DNA of 22,044 nt. Source: Desulfuromonadaceae bacterium (lineage in GTDB: Bacteria; Desulfobacterota; Desulfuromonadia; Geobacterales; Pseudopelobacteraceae). Where the stretch lies: NCBI GenBank assembly GCA_028686145.1, contig JAQUCQ010000015.1, positions 1 to 22,044 of the forward strand. Direction: 5' to 3'. The notes beneath the pieces are model-generated. The model was not told where the DNA came from. It ran no database searches and saw nothing but the letters and a program-made list of their open reading frames with translations. Below, piece after piece: positions 7,026 to 14,828 of the stretch. Position 1 is the first letter of the stretch. Each line of letters begins with the position of its first letter. A program made the position numbers and the translations under genes.

Positions 7026-7060
7026 AAAGCCGCTAATCAGATATGGTGATTAGCGGCTTT
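7026..7060. terminator. Bidirectional terminator between the EF-hand gene and phoU
   Basis: AAAGCCGCTAATCA pairs with TGATTAGCGGCTTT, a 14-bp perfect stem with a 7-nt GATATGG loop. It is followed by TTTATTA on the plus strand and mirrored by an A-run for the minus strand. It ends the EF-hand transcript and the phoB-to-phoU transcript. Confidence 0.85.
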
Positions 7061-7102
7061 ATTACGCTGGTATTTTCAGCATCATTTTCCACATCTGTTT
7101 TG

Positions 7103-7774
7103 CTACGCAATAGTGTGGCGAATATCCTTCCCTTTGACCATAAAGATAACCATCTCGGCAATATTGGTCGCGTGGTCGGCAATACGCTCCAATGATTTTG
7201 AGATATAATTAAGTTTCATAGCTCGGGAAATCGTCGTCGGGTCTTCAATCATGAAGGTCAGAAGTTCCCTCTGAATCTGGGTATTAAGGTCATCAACAAA
7301 ACTATCATCCTTGCAAACCTTGACAGCCAGATCCGAATCTCCACGCACAAAAGCGTCAAGCGCCTCCTTAACCATCACCTCGGCCCAGTGGGCCATACGA
7401 GGAATGTCGATATATGGCTTGAGCGGTGGCTCCTCACTCAACTCCCGGGCGCGTTTAGCAATATTGGCACATTGATCGCCCATACGTTCCAGATCGGTAA
7501 CAATCTTGAGTGCGATCGTAATGAAACGGAGATCCCTGGCAGCCGGTTGCCGCAATGCCAGCAGTTCCAGACACCGTTCATCAATAGACATCTCGGCAGC
7601 ATTGATCTCATGATCAAAGGCAACCGTACGCTCTGCCAACGGGATATCCCTGTCTACCAGCGACTTGATCGAGTTGGCAATCATCAACTCAACCTTTCCC
7701 CCCATGACCAGAATACTCTGTTTCAATTCATTCAACTCAATGTCAAATACGGTACTAATGTGTTCGCGCTGCAT
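7103..7774 (-). CDS. phoU: Phosphate signalling regulator PhoU
   Basis: 223 residues, typical PhoU size. ATG at 7774 is preferred over an in-frame start at 7795 because AGGAG lies 7 nt upstream. It is all-helical with two tandem PhoU repeats, each bearing the family's metal-cluster signature: RFITIALKIVTDLERMGDQCANIA in repeat 1 (given in part: DLERMGDQCANIA) and LERIADHATNIAE in repeat 2. The Glu/Asp residues in these stretches bind metal in known PhoU structures. It is cytoplasmic and connects the Pst transporter with PhoR so that signalling is off when phosphate is plentiful. It is the last gene of the cluster, 72 bp after pstB, just before a strong terminator. Confidence 0.97.
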   Translation of the reverse strand: MQREHISTVFDIELNELKQSILVMGGKVELMIANSIKSLVDRDIPLAERTVAFDHEINAAEMSIDERCLELLALRQPAARDLRFITIALKIVTDLERMGDQCANIAKRARELSEEPPLKPYIDIPRMAHWAEVMVKEALDAFVRGDSDLAVKVCKDDSFVDDLNTQIQRELLTFMIEDPTTISRAMKLNYISKSLERIADHATNIAEMVIFMVKGKDIRHTIA

Positions 7775-7846
7775 TATCTCTCCTGACCCCGGCAAGCGGG
7801 ATAGATAAATTACGATTTTTTATCCCAAAACGCTATACGACAACAA

Positions 7847-8605
7847 CTAACCAAACCTTCCGGTGATATAGTCTTCGGTCTGTTTTTTCTCCGGATTGGT
7901 GAAAATTGTCCGTGTATCTCCGGCTTCAATCAACTCGCCAAGATAAAAGAAGGCTGTTATATCCGACACCCTGGCTGCCTGCTGCATGTTATGAGTGACA
8001 ATAACAATAGTATACTTGTCTTTCAGTTCTTCTATCAGCTCCTCTATCTTGAGGGTAGAGAGCGGGTCAAGAGCCGAGGCAGGTTCATCCATCAGGATAA
8101 CGTCTGGCTTGACGGCAATCGTCCGTGCAATACAGAGACGCTGCTGCTGACCGCCTGAAAGGTCCATGGCATTTGCTTTAAGACGATCCTTGACTTCATC
8201 CCAGAGTGCAACCCGTTTCAGGCTCGACTCTACAATTTCGTCTGCGTCCGCCCTGTTCAGTCGGCCGCTCAATTTGTAGCCGGCAATAACGTTATCATAG
8301 ATCGACATGGCTGGAAAGGGATTCGGTTTCTGGAAGACCATGCCGACACGACGGCGAATAAGCACAGGGTTACTGGATCGATCGTAAATATCGGTGCTGT
8401 CCAGAAGGATGCTTCCCGTAACTCGTGCCGAAGCAATCATATCGTGCATCCTGTTTATGGAACGTAGCAGTGTCGATTTGCCACATCCCGAAGGACCGAT
8501 AATGGCGGTCACTTTGTTTTGTGGCACGTCCAAGGACACATCCTTAATAGCATGCGTCTCGCCGAAATAAACGTTCAGATTTTCAATCTTAATTTTGTTT
8601 GTCAT
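7847..8605 (-). CDS. pstB: Phosphate ABC transporter ATP-binding protein PstB
   Basis: 252 residues. ATG at 8605 has AGAGG 6 nt upstream; a longer in-frame start at 8647 reaches into pstA and lacks a ribosome site. Walker A GPSGCGKST (37-45), Q-loop FQKPNPFP (91-98, a PstB hallmark), signature LSGGQQQR (149-156), Walker B VILMDEP (169-175), the PstB-type SALDP after it, and H-loop His205 are all intact. It hydrolyses ATP at the inner membrane face to drive phosphate import through PstCA. It follows pstA by 53 bp. Confidence 0.98.
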   Translation of the reverse strand: MTNKIKIENLNVYFGETHAIKDVSLDVPQNKVTAIIGPSGCGKSTLLRSINRMHDMIASARVTGSILLDSTDIYDRSSNPVLIRRRVGMVFQKPNPFPAMSIYDNVIAGYKLSGRLNRADADEIVESSLKRVALWDEVKDRLKANAMDLSGGQQQRLCIARTIAVKPDVILMDEPASALDPLSTLKIEELIEELKDKYTIVIVTHNMQQAARVSDITAFFYLGELIEAGDTRTIFTNPEKKQTEDYITGRFG

Positions 8606-8658
8606 GAAATCCTCTGCCTGCTGTGGCTTTGAAAAAGTTGTAATCATATTGCTTCAGG

Positions 8659-9498
8659 TTACGCCATGGGTTTTTGCCTGCCGAACAGCCTTGCAACAAG
8701 AGAAAGGCCGAACATAATAACGACAAGAACCAGTGCACCGGCCCAGGCCAGGCGATGCCAGTCTTCATACGGCGAAATAGCAAAGTTAAATATCTGCAAC
8801 GGCAGCGCCGCCATCGGCTCGGTAAGTTTTCGGCCCCAGAAATGGTTGCCCAGGGAAGTGAAGAGCAACGGCGCCGTTTCTCCTGCCACCCGGGCAATAG
8901 AGAGCAGAATACCGGTAACGATCCCCTTGAGGGCGCTGCGCAGGGTTACTTGCAAGGTGGTCCGCCAAAAAGAAACACCCAAGGCCAGTGACGCCTCACG
9001 TAACGTGCCCGGCACCATTTTAAGCTGTTCCTCGGTGGTGCGTAGGACGATGGGGATAATGATCAATCCGAGCGCGGCCGCACCTGCAATGGCAGAGAAC
9101 CCATGCATCGGCACCACTATCAGGGTATAGGCAACCAAGCCGGTAATAATCGAGGGGACTCCCGAGAGGACATCGGCACTGAAGCGAATAACATTTGCCA
9201 GGCGGTTGCCTTCATATTCGGAAAGATAGAGGGCGCCAAAGATACCCGTAGGTATGCCGAACAAAGAGGCCATGGAGAGAATAATGGCTGAACCGACCAG
9301 CCCGTTGGCCATACCGCCTCCGCTTTCTCCTGGCGGATTAGGGATATTCGTGAAGAAGTCCAAGTTAATGGAACCGGCCCCCTCCCTGACAATATGAACG
9401 AAAATCAGTACCAGCGGAGTGAGCACAAGAAGTGTTGCCGTCCCCATTAGCAGCATCATCACGGCATTTTTTAACGACCTTGCGACCATGCCGTTCAT
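8659..9498 (-). CDS. pstA: Phosphate ABC transporter permease PstA
   Basis: 279 residues with six predicted membrane segments, the first at about 13-36. The cytoplasmic coupling loop with the EAA-type motif (LREASLALGVSFWRTT, about 168-183) marks it as an ABC importer permease. GESGGGMANGLVGS near residue 58 and ARVAGETAPLLFTS near residue 200 are typical of PstA. ATG at 9498 overlaps the pstC stop (ATGA), with CGGAGG upstream, so the two permeases are translationally coupled. It forms the phosphate channel with PstC. Confidence 0.97.
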   Translation of the reverse strand: MNGMVARSLKNAVMMLLMGTATLLVLTPLVLIFVHIVREGAGSINLDFFTNIPNPPGESGGGMANGLVGSAIILSMASLFGIPTGIFGALYLSEYEGNRLANVIRFSADVLSGVPSIITGLVAYTLIVVPMHGFSAIAGAAALGLIIIPIVLRTTEEQLKMVPGTLREASLALGVSFWRTTLQVTLRSALKGIVTGILLSIARVAGETAPLLFTSLGNHFWGRKLTEPMAALPLQIFNFAISPYEDWHRLAWAGALVLVVIMFGLSLVARLFGRQKPMA

Positions 9499-10493
9499 AT
9501 CTGACCTCCGGAGGTACGTTGGCGAGTGACACCCCAGATAAGGACTCGCGCCGTGATATTAATTATCAGGGTGATAACCAGCAGAATCAAGCCTATCTCC
9601 ATGAGCGCTGCGGAATGAAGCTTGGAAGAGGCTTCAGCAAATTCGTTGGCAATAACACTCGGCATGGTATAGGCGGGGGCTAGCAGAGACAACGATATCT
9701 GCGGCGTATTGCCGATAACCATTGTCACGGCCATGGTTTCACCGATTGCCCGCCCAAGCCCGAGGACAACGGCGCCAAGGATACCGGAACGTCCGTATGG
9801 CAGCACCGCCATGCGAATTGTTTCCCATCTGGTTGCTCCCAATGCGACAGCAGCTTCTTTCTGGCTTCTGGGAACGGCCAGGAGTACCTCTTTTGTTATG
9901 GACGTGATGATCGGTATAATCATGATCATGATAATAAACACCGCTGCCAGCATGCCGACACCGTAGGGAGCACCACGGAAAAAGGGCAAAAACCCAAAAT
10001 GATCACTAAGAAAAGGCTCAACGGTATGTTGCAGCCATGGAGCCATGACCAGAATGCCCCACAGGCCATAGATAACGCTCGGGATGGCCGCCAGCAATTC
10101 AACCAGGGAAGCAATTGCACCGCCCAGTTTTCCAGGTGCAATTTCAGTGATGAAGAGTGCAGTACCTACCGATAGAGGAGTCGCTATGAGAATAGCCAGA
10201 AGAGACGAAACGATAGAACCCCATATATAGGGAAGCGCTCCAAATTGCCCCTGCACAGCATCCCAGTCGGAACCGGTAATGAATTTCCAGCCAAACAGCT
10301 TTAATGTTGGAATACTCTCAACCGCCATTCCGACTGTAATCAGAAGCAGGATGAGTATGATACTGAAGGCAAATCCAAGAGTAATCATCTTGAAGATGCG
10401 ATCTCCGCTAATTCCCTTTGCGGAATCGATGTCTCGTACTTGTTCGTCGTGCGACACGGTCGCCTCCACACTGTCGTAATGAAACTGATTCAT
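9495..10493 (-). CDS. pstC: Phosphate ABC transporter permease PstC
   Basis: 332 residues with a hydrophilic 30-residue N-terminus, then six membrane segments. FGALPYIWGSIVSSLLA, the EAA-type loop KEAAVALGATRWETIR and GLGRAIGETMAVTMVIGN are PstC features. ATG at 10493 has only a weak ribosome site (GGAA 11 nt upstream), which fits lower expression than PstS. It lies 81 bp after pstS, with a stem-loop in between, and overlaps pstA by 4 bp. Confidence 0.97.
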   Translation of the reverse strand: MNQFHYDSVEATVSHDEQVRDIDSAKGISGDRIFKMITLGFAFSIILILLLITVGMAVESIPTLKLFGWKFITGSDWDAVQGQFGALPYIWGSIVSSLLAILIATPLSVGTALFITEIAPGKLGGAIASLVELLAAIPSVIYGLWGILVMAPWLQHTVEPFLSDHFGFLPFFRGAPYGVGMLAAVFIIMIMIIPIITSITKEVLLAVPRSQKEAAVALGATRWETIRMAVLPYGRSGILGAVVLGLGRAIGETMAVTMVIGNTPQISLSLLAPAYTMPSVIANEFAEASSKLHSAALMEIGLILLVITLIINITARVLIWGVTRQRTSGGQI

Positions 10494-10518
10494 GATTGCA
10501 ACAATTCCCTAGCCAGTA

Positions 10519-10553
10519 AAGAGGCGCAGAGCAAGTTTCGATCTGCGCCTCTT
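10519..10553 (-). terminator. Stem-loop between pstS and pstC (partial terminator or mRNA stabiliser)
   Basis: AAGAGGCGCAGA pairs with TCTGCGCCTCTT, 12 bp with an 11-nt loop, 21 nt after the pstS stop. Only TTTAC follows on the minus strand, so termination would be incomplete. Such elements commonly raise the level of binding protein over permease. Confidence 0.65.
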
Positions 10554-10574
10554 CAGGTTTGTCATGTTGATTGA

Positions 10575-11597
10575 TTACTTGATGCCGGCGATGGTCTTTT
10601 CCACCATCTTGACAACGTTATGAGGAAGCGGTGCATAGAGCAGTGGTGCAGCCAGTTTCTGGCCTTTTTTAAGCTCCCACCGAAGGAACTCAACCATTTT
10701 TTTACCTTTAACGGCATCTTTTGGATGTTCATACACCAGCAACCAGGTAAAACCGGCGATCGGGTAGGCATCTTTGCCCGGCTGATTTACCAGGGAGATA
10801 CGATAGTCGCTCGGCATATGTTTGGCGGCCCCTGCTGCGGCGGCTGTAGTGCTCTTGATGGAAGGCTCGACGAAGTGGCCGTCACGATTTTTCAGGGTGG
10901 CATACGGAAGTTTGTTGCCAAAAGCATATGCCAGCTCTACATAGCCTACTGAATACGCGGTGTTTTTCACCTGTCCGGCAACACCTTCGTTACCTTTGCC
11001 GCCCAGACCTGCAGGCCACTTGACCGAGGTGCCCATGCCGACTTTATCCTTCCATTCAGGGCTGACATTGGAAAGGTAATCGGTGAAAATCGCTGTGGTG
11101 CCGCTGCCGTCGGAACGATGCACAACAATAATCGGTTTGGCGGGCAGGTTGACTCCCGGGTTAATGGCGGCGATCTTCGGGTCATTCCATGTGGTGATTT
11201 TTCCGAGGTAAATACCTGCTATATCATCTGCAGTCAGTTTAAGGCCGGTTTTAACACCGGGAACATTATAGGTCACAACAACCGCACCCATGACGGTCGG
11301 GATGTGAACCAGTTTGCCGGGAGCAGCTTTCAGCTGGTCATCGGTGAGAAATTTGTCGCTGGCGCCGAAATCAACAGTCTGCTCGGTGATCTGCTTGATT
11401 CCCCCGCCACTGCCGATTGATTGATAGTTAAATTTGACCGATGGGTCGATCTTGGCGTACTCGCTGAACCATTTGGAGTAGATCGGGTACGGAAAGGTGG
11501 CACCAGCTCCGTTAATAAGGATCTCTGCATTTGCTACTCCAGCCATGGAGCAGACCGCCAGCATAGCGGCAATGGTATTTCTCATCTGTTTGAACAT
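10575..11597 (-). CDS. pstS: Periplasmic phosphate-binding protein PstS
   Basis: 340 residues with a Sec signal peptide cleaved after VANA (residue 24). Mature motifs are NGAGATFPYPIY (29-40), GSGGG (62-66), Asp81 in GASDKFL and HRSDGSGTT (160-168), which together form the phosphate-binding pocket of PstS proteins. ATG at 11597 follows AAGGAGG at 8 nt spacing, a strong ribosome site. It delivers phosphate to PstCA. A Pho box and -10 hexamer lie 42-75 bp upstream, so it has its own PhoB-driven promoter after phoR. Confidence 0.98.
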   Translation of the reverse strand: MFKQMRNTIAAMLAVCSMAGVANAEILINGAGATFPYPIYSKWFSEYAKIDPSVKFNYQSIGSGGGIKQITEQTVDFGASDKFLTDDQLKAAPGKLVHIPTVMGAVVVTYNVPGVKTGLKLTADDIAGIYLGKITTWNDPKIAAINPGVNLPAKPIIVVHRSDGSGTTAIFTDYLSNVSPEWKDKVGMGTSVKWPAGLGGKGNEGVAGQVKNTAYSVGYVELAYAFGNKLPYATLKNRDGHFVEPSIKSTTAAAAGAAKHMPSDYRISLVNQPGKDAYPIAGFTWLLVYEHPKDAVKGKKMVEFLRWELKKGQKLAAPLLYAPLPHNVVKMVEKTIAGIK

Positions 11598-11638
11598 GTA
11601 CTGTTCCTCCTTCGGATTTGTTACATCTTTATATTCAC

Positions 11639-11672
11639 ATCATAACAGACTATTGTTACAGCGATGTTACAG
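11639..11672 (-). promoter_or_regulatory. Pho box and -10 element of pstS
   Basis: On the minus strand CTGTAAC (11672-11666) and CTGTAAC (11661-11655) are 11 bp apart, matching the PhoB-binding CTGTCAT repeat layout. TATGAT (11644-11639) begins exactly 10 bp after the second repeat, the spacing known for PhoB-activated promoters, which lack a -35. A third, shifted CTGTTAT overlaps the -10. Confidence 0.85.
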
Positions 11673-11694
11673 CTTGGAAAAGCTTCCGTTAATT

Positions 11695-13464
11695 TTAGTA
11701 TGTTACACCGGCTTTTTTTACCGTGAACGAGAACATCGACCCTTTCCCTGTTTCACTTGAAACGGCAACCGTGCCGCCATGCAGTTGCACGATATGTTTA
11801 ACAATAGCCAGACCGAGCCCGGTTCCTCCCTGTTCGCGGGTCCTTGCCTCATCTACCCGGTAAAAGCGCTCAAAGATTCGCGGCAGATCCTTATAAGGGA
11901 TGCCGATACCGGTATCTGCTACCGACACCCGCACAAATTCACCGTCATCTTCGGTAAAGAGGCGAACAACCCCTCCTTCGAGAGTATACTTAATTGCATT
12001 TTCAAGAAGGTTCACCACCACCTGTTCAAGCCGCCCCTGATCTGCCAGTATGCGTGGCACGGCACCACCCGTTGATTCATTTATGATCGTAATATTTTTT
12101 TGCGAGGCGCGTTCCTGAAGTAACATGCAGGCCTTGGCAATTGTGCCGGATATATCCATCGGATTGAGCTCAAGCAGAGCCTCTTTTGATTCAAGGCTTG
12201 AAAGCGTCAGAATATCATTTATCAGATCAGTGAGCCGCTCCGAATGATTGTGAATAATCTCCACAAAGCGTTTCGCGTTGGAAGGGTCCGATTCCAGAGC
12301 GCCATCCAGCAGTGTTTCTGCATATCCCTTGATGATGGTCACCGGCGTCCGCAGTTCATGGGAAACATTGGCAACAAAATCTCTGCGCATGTTTTCCGCT
12401 TTTTTCAGGTCGCTGATATCATGGAATACCGCGACAACTCCCTGCCTGACTCCATCAACATTCAAGGGGACCCAGTGAGTGAAGAGAGTGCAATCGTTGA
12501 GCGGGATGGAAATTTCCCGTACCAGCTCCTTCATATCCGGCTTTCCAAGATCGTTGAAGGCATCCAACAGGTCCGGATGCCGCGAAATTTCAACCAACCG
12601 CTTACCTTCTACTTCGCCGGAAATTGAAAAAAGACGGCGGAAAGCAGGGTTTACCAGGCTTATGGTTCCATCAGGGCTCGCCACCATTACCCCTTCGCCC
12701 ATGCTACGCAAGATGGTGTCAAGGCGTTGTTTGTCGGCTGAAAGGCGTTGGACCTGCATTTCGATACGCTCCGACATGTCATTGAGTACCGCGGCCAGCA
12801 TACCGATCTCATCGTTTGAAGTTACCGGGATTTTAAACTTGCCCGCTCCGCGACCAATACGTGCGGCTGCATCTGCCATGTCACGCAATGGCCTGGACGT
12901 CAGATTGGAAAAGATATACCCGAACAGGAGGGCAACCAGAATGGTTACAACGGTTGCACCACCGACCACTCCGTGCAGCGTGTTCCGTGCAGATGTGAGA
13001 TATTCCAGCGGCAAGGCAAGGCGAATGATACCGCCGGTACTGCCGTTGCCATACGTCATGGCAGAGTAAAGCATCGAAATCCGGATGGTTTCAGAATAAC
13101 GCAGCGAGCTGCCATAGCCATTTTTAAGCGCTTCCTGAACTTCGGGACGCTGCAGATGGTTCTCCATTTGCGCCAACTGTGCCTGCCCTACTTCCGAATC
13201 ACCGACCACCGTGCCGTCATGCGCAATCAATGTGACCCTGGCCTTGGTGACTGTTCCAATCGATTCGGCAAGGTGCTGGGGAGACGTAACCTGATTGTTA
13301 CTTATCACCAGCAGACGGGCCAACTGCGTCTGGCTGATCAGGTTGGCCCGGCTCTCCTCGATCATCTTTTGGCGCAGAGTCTGATTGAAATAGAGATAGA
13401 AACTTCCGGTAATCAACGTAATCAGAAAGACGTAGGACAGCACCAGCTTGGTTCGGAATCCCAT
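11695..13464 (-). CDS. phoR: Phosphate sensor histidine kinase PhoR
   Basis: 589 residues, the long PhoR/WalK-like form with an extracytoplasmic domain, unlike the short E. coli PhoR. TM1 (about 7-27), periplasmic domain (28-163), TM2 (about 166-187), HAMP (188-240), PAS (about 246-352), HisKA with His369 in VSHELRTPVT, then HATPase with NLLENAIKYT (485-494), DTGIGIP (517-523) and GGTGLGL (546-552). All catalytic boxes are intact. It autophosphorylates and transfers to PhoB under phosphate limitation, controlled by Pst and PhoU. The start at 13464 lies 7 bp after the phoB stop, so the two form one transcript. Confidence 0.96.
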   Translation of the reverse strand: MGFRTKLVLSYVFLITLITGSFYLYFNQTLRQKMIEESRANLISQTQLARLLVISNNQVTSPQHLAESIGTVTKARVTLIAHDGTVVGDSEVGQAQLAQMENHLQRPEVQEALKNGYGSSLRYSETIRISMLYSAMTYGNGSTGGIIRLALPLEYLTSARNTLHGVVGGATVVTILVALLFGYIFSNLTSRPLRDMADAAARIGRGAGKFKIPVTSNDEIGMLAAVLNDMSERIEMQVQRLSADKQRLDTILRSMGEGVMVASPDGTISLVNPAFRRLFSISGEVEGKRLVEISRHPDLLDAFNDLGKPDMKELVREISIPLNDCTLFTHWVPLNVDGVRQGVVAVFHDISDLKKAENMRRDFVANVSHELRTPVTIIKGYAETLLDGALESDPSNAKRFVEIIHNHSERLTDLINDILTLSSLESKEALLELNPMDISGTIAKACMLLQERASQKNITIINESTGGAVPRILADQGRLEQVVVNLLENAIKYTLEGGVVRLFTEDDGEFVRVSVADTGIGIPYKDLPRIFERFYRVDEARTREQGGTGLGLAIVKHIVQLHGGTVAVSSETGKGSMFSFTVKKAGVTY

Positions 13465-13471
13465 AGTATTA

Positions 13472-14155
13472 TTACTCCTCTATCTTGTAGCCGAAACCAC
13501 GGACAGTCTTGATTATGTCGCTTGGTGCGCCCAATTTTCCGCGCAGGCGTGTTACATGCGTATCAACGGTTCTGGTATCACCGGAGTTATTGTATCCCCA
13601 GACTCTCTGCAGCAATTGTTCGCGACTCTGCACGCATTCTTTTTTCTCCGCCAGATAGAGCAGCAGCTTGAACTCGGTGCTGGTCAAATCGATTTCGACT
13701 CCGGCACTCATTACCGTATGGCGCTGTTTATCAATAGTAATTTCACCGATAGTGAACAGATCGGCGCGTGCCGTCTCTACCTCATGCTCAAAACGGCGCA
13801 TGACTGCTTTGACCCGCAAAGCCACTTCACGCATTGAAAATGGTTTGACAATGTAATCATCGGCACCAACTTCAAATCCGACGACACGATCAATCTCATC
13901 ACTTTTTGCCGTTATCATGATAATCGGGATAGAGGCGGTACGCTGATCCTTGCGAAGTGCCCTGCAGACTTCGGTTCCCAACAGCCCCGGCAGCATCAGG
14001 TCCAACAGAATCAAGTCCGGCGGATCCGAGACGGCACGCTCAAGCCCCAGCTTGCCATCATGTACACAGGTGGCTGCATACCCGTCTTTCTCAAGATTGA
14101 AAGCCAGCAGTTCCGCCAGATCTTTTTCATCCTCGATAATGAGAACTTTCTTCAT
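13472..14155 (-). CDS. phoB: Phosphate regulon response regulator PhoB
   Basis: 227 residues. ATG at 14155 has AGGAG 7 nt upstream; an in-frame ATG at 14182 does not. The receiver has Glu8-Asp9-Glu10, phospho-acceptor Asp52 in LLDLMLPG, Thr82 and Lys104 in VKPF. The winged-helix domain contains LTSTEFKLLLYL, the recognition-helix region RTVDTHVTRLRGKLG and RGFGYKIEE. Gene context (phoR directly after, then pst) fixes the PhoB identity. A Pho box 61-94 bp upstream implies autoregulation. Confidence 0.97.
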   Translation of the reverse strand: MKKVLIIEDEKDLAELLAFNLEKDGYAATCVHDGKLGLERAVSDPPDLILLDLMLPGLLGTEVCRALRKDQRTASIPIIMITAKSDEIDRVVGFEVGADDYIVKPFSMREVALRVKAVMRRFEHEVETARADLFTIGEITIDKQRHTVMSAGVEIDLTSTEFKLLLYLAEKKECVQSREQLLQRVWGYNNSGDTRTVDTHVTRLRGKLGAPSDIIKTVRGFGYKIEE

Positions 14156-14385
14156 GTCATGCTCCTGCTCACAATTTAACATTGTTTTTCACACACACTC
14201 AACCTGATACAAATGTTTGTAACATATAATTGTTACAATGATGTTACAGACAGATAAAGATTTTGTAGAAATTGCATTCATGCGGGGACTTACGTCAATA
14301 AAATTCACAAAGATTTTATCTCACCTCCACATGATTGTAATATTGATCGTATATACTGAACAAAAAATGAGAGGAGGAAATGACG
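14156..14385. other. Divergent phoB / zinc-ribbon intergenic region, 230 bp
   Basis: AT-rich. Besides the Pho box it contains an inverted repeat ATAAAAT-N8-ATTTTAT at about 14299-14320, close to the plus-strand small genes. No clear sigma70 pair was found for the plus direction. Confidence 0.5.
14216..14249 (-). promoter_or_regulatory. Pho box and -10 element of phoB
   Basis: On the minus strand CTGTAAC (14249-14243) and TTGTAAC (14238-14232) are 11 bp apart, and TACAAA (14221-14216) starts exactly 10 bp after the second repeat. Sequence and geometry nearly duplicate the pstS box, so PhoB probably activates its own operon. Confidence 0.8.
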
Positions 14386-14571
14386 ATGAAAATCAGACAA
14401 AATGAAGACTACTACTTCTGGTGCTGCGACTGGTGTGACTCGGAGAATCGCGTGCTTTGGTCACAACTGCAAGAAGGCACCAATTGCGGAGCCTGTCATC
14501 GACCGATGAGTCTGCCGGACATGAAGAATGGCATCATCATCGACAGTACGATTGCAGCAGGATTGTGCTAG
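14386..14571 (+). CDS. Small zinc-ribbon protein
   Basis: 61 residues. ATG at 14386 is preferred over ATG 14380 because the GGAGG at 14373-14377 is then 8 nt away instead of 2. The core is a CxxC-x16-CxxC zinc ribbon: CCDWC near the N-terminus and CGAC near the middle, joined by a segment with LWSQLQEGTN. This should bind one Zn2+ structurally; similar small ribbons bind nucleic acid or protein, but no specific role can be assigned. It is divergent from phoB across the Pho box and is followed 2 nt later by a second small gene, so the pair is likely cotranscribed. Confidence 0.8.
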   Translation: MKIRQNEDYYFWCCDWCDSENRVLWSQLQEGTNCGACHRPMSLPDMKNGIIIDSTIAAGLC

Positions 14572-14573
14572 TT

Positions 14574-14765
14574 ATGCGCGGGTGGGTAGCTTCTCTGGCT
14601 GAACGGTTCCACTGGCCAATGCAGGGCGGTCTAACCGAACTGGATAAACAGATCAGCAAATTGCGCCTGTTGCGAGACTCTTATAACGATGCCCTGCCTC
14701 ACGAGCCGCTCCACGAGAGAAGAGCTGATGTACAAAAAGACAGGAATTTCTTGTTACAGCAGTAA
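14574..14765 (+). CDS. Small charged, probably coiled-coil protein, unknown function
   Basis: 63 residues starting at ATG 14574, two nucleotides after the stop of the zinc-ribbon gene; AGGA lies 11 nt upstream, so translation probably depends on coupling. The frame extends further upstream but only in antiframe to the zinc-ribbon coding sequence. Residues 20-38 (LTELDKQISKLRLLRDSYN) form a likely amphipathic helix, and the C-terminal third is rich in Arg, Glu and Asp. There is no signal peptide, membrane segment or cysteine, and no recognised family. Confidence 0.6.
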   Translation: MRGWVASLAERFHWPMQGGLTELDKQISKLRLLRDSYNDALPHEPLHERRADVQKDRNFLLQQ

Positions 14766-14828
14766 ATGTACAATCAAAAAAATAGGTGGCGAGTATGGTG
14801 GCAATGCTCTGAAAAAGTCACTTCACAG

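Noticed and set aside
12244..13512. Plus-strand open frames over phoR
   Set aside because: Antisense shadows of an intact kinase; no protein-like features.
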